Origin: an uncultured Bacilli bacterium
GTDB taxonomy: Bacteria; Bacillota_I; Bacilli_A; RF39; UBA660
Assembly (NCBI GenBank): GCA_949746915.1
Contig: CATKEA010000174.1
Span: forward strand, 1-9,270
Direction of reading: 5' to 3'
Length of the DNA: 9,270 nucleotides
The notes beneath the pieces were generated by a model. It made no database searches, was not told the origin of the DNA, and worked only from the letters and a program-made list of their open reading frames with translations. Numbering within the stretch: position 1 is the stretch's first letter; each line of letters opens with the position of its first letter. Positions 6,911 to 9,270 of the stretch are shown here, piece after piece. A program made the translations under genes and the position numbers.

Positions 6911-7696
6911 ATGAAAAAAGAATTAACAGAAAATAAATATCTTGTTTTAGTTTTAATTGTACTATTTACACTTGTTATTTTTACTCCTATTTTATATAAA
7001 AATTTAAATAAGCCTCAAAATTTTAAAGAGACAAATAGCGAGAATTTAAATCAAAGTAACATAAAAAATTCTGAAGATAATCAACAAAATAATACCGAGT
7101 CCAAAGATAAGGATACTAATAATAAACCAGCAAAACCAAATGATACAGATAATAATCAAGATGATCAAAATAATATTTCAAATAGTAATAATAACAATGA
7201 TAATTATCAAGAACTAAAAACAGAAGATGATGTTATTACATATTTTGAAGAAACTGAATCTTTTATTACAAAATATAGTAATGAACCAATGACAGATAAT
7301 ATAAAGACTAAATTAAAGAATAGTTTTATAACAATTGTTGATTTTCTTTTTTATGATAAACCAATAAAAGGATATACTTTTAAGGAATTAACATTAAGTA
7401 CAAAACTAAAAATATGTAAAATTGCTCTTAGTATTGATCATAAAATTGATTCATATTTTCCATCGTATAAGGAAACAATTAAAAATGGTTTTAACTCATT
7501 AAAAGGAAAAGTAATAAGTTTATATTTAGAATTAACTAGTAAAGCCTGTGAAAAAGTTGGTTCTAATGTCTGCGAACAAGCGAGATTAGATTTTAAAAAT
7601 ATGAAAGAAGTATTAAAAATAGATTGGCAATTAATAAAAAGTTTTGCAGGAAATAGTAAAACAATTATTAATGAATGGTATCAAAGTTTGAAGTAG
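6911..7696 (+). CDS. Single-pass membrane-anchored protein with Asn/Asp-rich linker
   Basis: I do not recognise a family. The 261-residue protein begins with a short charged segment (MKKELTENK), then one strong transmembrane helix (about 10-29, LVLVLIVLFTLVIFTPIL). There is no lipobox or clear cleavage site, so it should stay anchored. Residues 35-104 form a low-complexity linker rich in N, D, Q, S and K with almost no hydrophobic residues. Residues 105-261 make a predicted mostly helical domain with aromatic residues and three cysteines (C169, C213, C221). The linker suggests that the C-terminal domain is held away from the membrane, most simply on the outside, but the topology is inferred. 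The ATG follows AAGGAG (6895-6900) by 10 bp and lies 40 bp after the first kinase-like gene, with no promoter or terminator between, so the two are probably co-transcribed. The low-complexity part uses mostly AAT and GAT codons. It might be a sensor, substrate or surface partner of the kinase-like proteins; nothing in the sequence proves this. Confidence 0.85.
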   Translation: MKKELTENKYLVLVLIVLFTLVIFTPILYKNLNKPQNFKETNSENLNQSNIKNSEDNQQNNTESKDKDTNNKPAKPNDTDNNQDDQNNISNSNNNNDNYQELKTEDDVITYFEETESFITKYSNEPMTDNIKTKLKNSFITIVDFLFYDKPIKGYTFKELTLSTKLKICKIALSIDHKIDSYFPSYKETIKNGFNSLKGKVISLYLELTSKACEKVGSNVCEQARLDFKNMKEVLKIDWQLIKSFAGNSKTIINEWYQSLK

Positions 7697-7719
7697 AGAG
7701 CTAATAGCTTTCTTTTTTT
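7695..7719 (+). terminator. Rho-independent terminator closing unit 1
   Basis: GAGAGCT (7696-7702) pairs with AGCTTTC (7706-7712) over 7 bp (one G-T pair) around an AAT loop and is followed at once by seven T residues (7713-7719). The stem begins on the last base of the TAG stop codon of the membrane-anchored protein gene. Confidence 0.85.
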
Positions 7720-7729
7720 GTGAATTTTG

Positions 7730-7758
7730 TTGTAAAAATAGCAAAAATATGTTATAAT
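7730..7758 (+). promoter_or_regulatory. Sigma-A-type promoter of kinase-like unit 2
   Basis: TTGTAA (7730-7735) and TATAAT (7753-7758) are separated by 17 bp, with TGT before the -10 (extended -10). Spacing, hexamers, the AAAAAT spacer core and the downstream TTTTAAAAGGGG are shared with the unit 1 promoter: 7730-7779 matches 6076-6125 at 42 of 50 ungapped positions. It begins 10 bp after the terminator T-run of the upstream unit. Confidence 0.87.
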
Positions 7759-7786
7759 ACAACCTACTTTTAAAAGGGGAGATATT

Positions 7787-8533
7787 ATGATATATTACTG
7801 TGAAAATGAAGAAATAGACATAACTGACAAAAAATTTAAACTATTAAAAAATCCATATTTTGAAAATACTTTAGAAGGTGTAACTTATAAAAAAGGTGAT
7901 TTTGTTTACAAAATATATTATGATAATGAAGAATATGATCGAGAAGAAGTTGGTGCAGTACTAGATGAAAAATCATGTATAAAATTAACTACTATAGAAA
8001 ACCTAAAACATATATTTTTACCAGTTGGAATAATTCGTAATCAAAGTCATAAATATGCTGGTTGTAAAGCAATATATATAAAGCCATTAGCTCCTAACGA
8101 AAAAAGAATTGTTGAAAAACCTATAACTACTTTTTTTGACGAAGTAACCGAAATTCAAAAAGAATTAGACATTCTAACAGAAAATAGAGCATTAGTTGGA
8201 GATTTTGGAATTCATAATATGATAGATAATGGACACATTAATATTTTTGATGCTGGTGGATATAAGGTGGATTTTGAAAAAAAATATTCAAATAAAAAAA
8301 TACAAAACAATCAATTCAATGAACTAAATCTTTTATTGTTAGAAATGCTTGATAAAGAAATTGAAACAACATGTACTGATTTAGGCATTGATTCACTTGA
8401 AAAAGTTAGATACATAAGATATTTAGCAAGTTCAACAGGAATTAAGAAAATGTTAGAAAAAGAAGCCTCTTCTTATAGTAGCATTAAAGAATTTACTGAT
8501 GACATATGTAAAACTAAGGTGAAAACAAGATGA
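7787..8533 (+). CDS. Divergent kinase-fold protein, paralogue 2
   Basis: This 248-residue protein is a clear paralogue of the product of 6136-6870 and aligns over its whole length. Shared landmarks are the N-terminal strand pair (MIYYCENEEIDI), FVYKIYYD with lysine K42 at the same residue number, FFDE (116-119), GDFGIHN (138-144, D139 and N144 as the D-x4-N pair), MIDNG (145-149), FDAG with D155, the following VDF, and a C-terminal SIKEF...ICK segment (232-241). The glycine-rich loop is degraded to LEGVTY (29-34), with one glycine left, so nucleotide binding may be weak and this could be a pseudokinase. The GD before the loop recalls the HGD-x4-N motif of aminoglycoside phosphotransferase and choline kinase families, so a small-molecule kinase is an alternative. 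ATG at 7787 follows GGGGAG (7776-7781). The TGA stop overlaps the next gene's ATG (ATGA), implying coupled translation. No membrane segment is seen. Confidence 0.85.
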   Translation: MIYYCENEEIDITDKKFKLLKNPYFENTLEGVTYKKGDFVYKIYYDNEEYDREEVGAVLDEKSCIKLTTIENLKHIFLPVGIIRNQSHKYAGCKAIYIKPLAPNEKRIVEKPITTFFDEVTEIQKELDILTENRALVGDFGIHNMIDNGHINIFDAGGYKVDFEKKYSNKKIQNNQFNELNLLLLEMLDKEIETTCTDLGIDSLEKVRYIRYLASSTGIKKMLEKEASSYSSIKEFTDDICKTKVKTR

Positions 8534-9270
8534 TTTGTTATTTAAATGGTCAAAAAATTGATCTTCCAACAACAAGAAAAAATTGTTTGGGTTCTGGTAC
8601 AGAAGGTACAGTATATCAATATCAAAATACAGCTATAAAAATTTACCATGATTATGTAATTATAGGAAGAAGAGAATTAAAAGATAATATCTATAAAAAT
8701 ATTGAGACAACGAGAATAATACCACCACAATATTCAGTTACAGATTTATATTATAGATACATTGGACATTCTCAAAAATTAATTGAAAAAGGAACTGTAT
8801 TTTCTAAGAAATCAATAGATATGCCTTGCCAAAATGTCATTAGTAATTTCAGGCTTTTAGAAGATGACAGTGTCATGTTTGCCCAAAATTTTGTTTTAAT
8901 GGACGATGTAATTCATAACATCATTGATAATGGAACACTTTATTTTATAGATACTGGATGTTATGAAATTGCAAACTTAGATAGTATTAAAGAAAATCGT
9001 GCCCTTGCTAGGCAATTATGTATAGAAGAGCCTAACACTATAACTAGTAGTGATGAACTAGAATATCGGTTAAAATTAAAAAACTTAGCAACTTGCTATG
9101 ATACCATATGGGCTAATATTGAAAGAAATATAAAATTTAGTAATAAAAAATTAAGAACTTTAAAAAGGAAAATTATTGATGATTTAGATCAAACAAATGT
9201 AAATAATAGGTTATCTTCAGTCTTGAATGACTATATGAAAAAAGATGATACTATAAGAACATTAGTAAAA
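8530..9270 (+). CDS. Kinase-fold protein, third family member, 3'-truncated by the window
   Basis: The frame starting with ATG at 8530 stays open to the last base (247 codons), so the gene continues beyond the window. Its start overlaps the previous stop as ATGA, with AAGGTG (8516-8521) 8 bp upstream. It is the most canonical of the three: after the strand pair MICYLNGQKIDL comes a full glycine loop, GSGTEGTVY (21-29), fitting GxGxxGxVY, then TAIKIYHD with K37 as the likely ATP lysine. The catalytic-loop equivalent is DDVIHN (D125 to N130), followed by IIDNG and IDTG with D141, again 11 residues after the asparagine. It lacks the FFDE and SIK(D/E)F segments of its two neighbours. After about residue 150 it diverges from them into a longer, charged helical region, including a basic stretch near 198-215. 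It may be a bona fide kinase, possibly with the preceding protein as partner; substrate unknown. Confidence 0.82.
   Translation, partial: MICYLNGQKIDLPTTRKNCLGSGTEGTVYQYQNTAIKIYHDYVIIGRRELKDNIYKNIETTRIIPPQYSVTDLYYRYIGHSQKLIEKGTVFSKKSIDMPCQNVISNFRLLEDDSVMFAQNFVLMDDVIHNIIDNGTLYFIDTGCYEIANLDSIKENRALARQLCIEEPNTITSSDELEYRLKLKNLATCYDTIWANIERNIKFSNKKLRTLKRKIIDDLDQTNVNNRLSSVLNDYMKKDDTIRTLVK

Noticed and set aside
7030..7210. Tandem DNA repeat in the AAT/GAT-rich stretch
   Set aside because: The run encodes a polar Asn/Asp-rich linker but has no fixed repeat unit; it is compositional bias rather than a tandem array.
6136..8533. Toxin-antitoxin system of the HipA type
   Set aside because: HipA is also kinase-like, but these proteins are about half its length, the motifs and spacing do not fit HipA, and no small DNA-binding HipB-like partner is encoded next to them.
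8522..8540. Mycoplasma-type code with TGA as tryptophan
   Set aside because: Tryptophan is TGG throughout, the long genes contain no internal TGA, and TGA at 8531-8533 forms a normal ATGA stop/start overlap. The repressor's TGA is followed by TAA and is uninformative alone.

Overview
The window comes from a very AT-rich, low-GC Gram-positive-type bacterium (Bacillota, including the wall-less and near-mycoplasma Bacilli lineages). The evidence is the AT- and AGA-rich codon use, strong AGGAGG-type ribosome binding sites, tight operons and a Bacillus-like MntR/Feo module. The genetic code looks standard. Tryptophan is written TGG throughout, the marR-like/mntR gene and one kinase-like gene stop at TGA, and one of those TGAs sits in an ATGA stop/start overlap. 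The exact lineage is inferred; an uncultured gut Bacilli relative would fit.

Positions 1-5971 are a metal-transport region. A 3' gene fragment (1-525, no recognised function, CxCPxC motif near the window edge) converges on a DtxR/MntR-family metal-dependent repressor on the minus strand (512-919). The 95-bp gap between this repressor and feoA carries an imperfect palindrome (963-983) that resembles a MntR/DtxR operator. On the plus strand follow feoA and feoB, which overlap by 11 bp and encode ferrous iron uptake. A complete P2B-type (plasma-membrane Ca2+-ATPase-like) cation pump begins 51 bp later, with no visible terminator between. The likely logic is that the repressor senses Fe2+ or Mn2+ and controls divergent feoAB (import), possibly with the downstream cation pump co-transcribed. 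A strong 11-bp hairpin terminator at 6015-6047 closes this block.

Positions 6076-9270 are a different and much less familiar region. Two transcription units start from near-copies of one promoter (42 of 50 positions identical, each TTGTAA-17 bp-TATAAT with an extended -10). Unit 1 encodes a small kinase-like protein (6136-6870) and a single-pass membrane-anchored protein with a long Asn/Asp-rich linker (6911-7696), ended by a terminator overlapping the stop codon. Unit 2 encodes a paralogous kinase-like protein (7787-8533), then a third member (8530 to the window edge) joined by an ATGA overlap. The third member has the most canonical glycine-rich loop. All three share an N-terminal strand pair, an EG-x-x-Y / K-I loop-and-lysine segment, a D-x4-N catalytic-loop-like motif reading (I)HN-x-IDNG, and a D-x-G motif exactly 11 residues later. 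This is the most interesting part of the window: a tandemly expanded, divergent family of small kinase-fold proteins that I cannot assign to a named family. No RNA gene, IS element or CRISPR array was seen.
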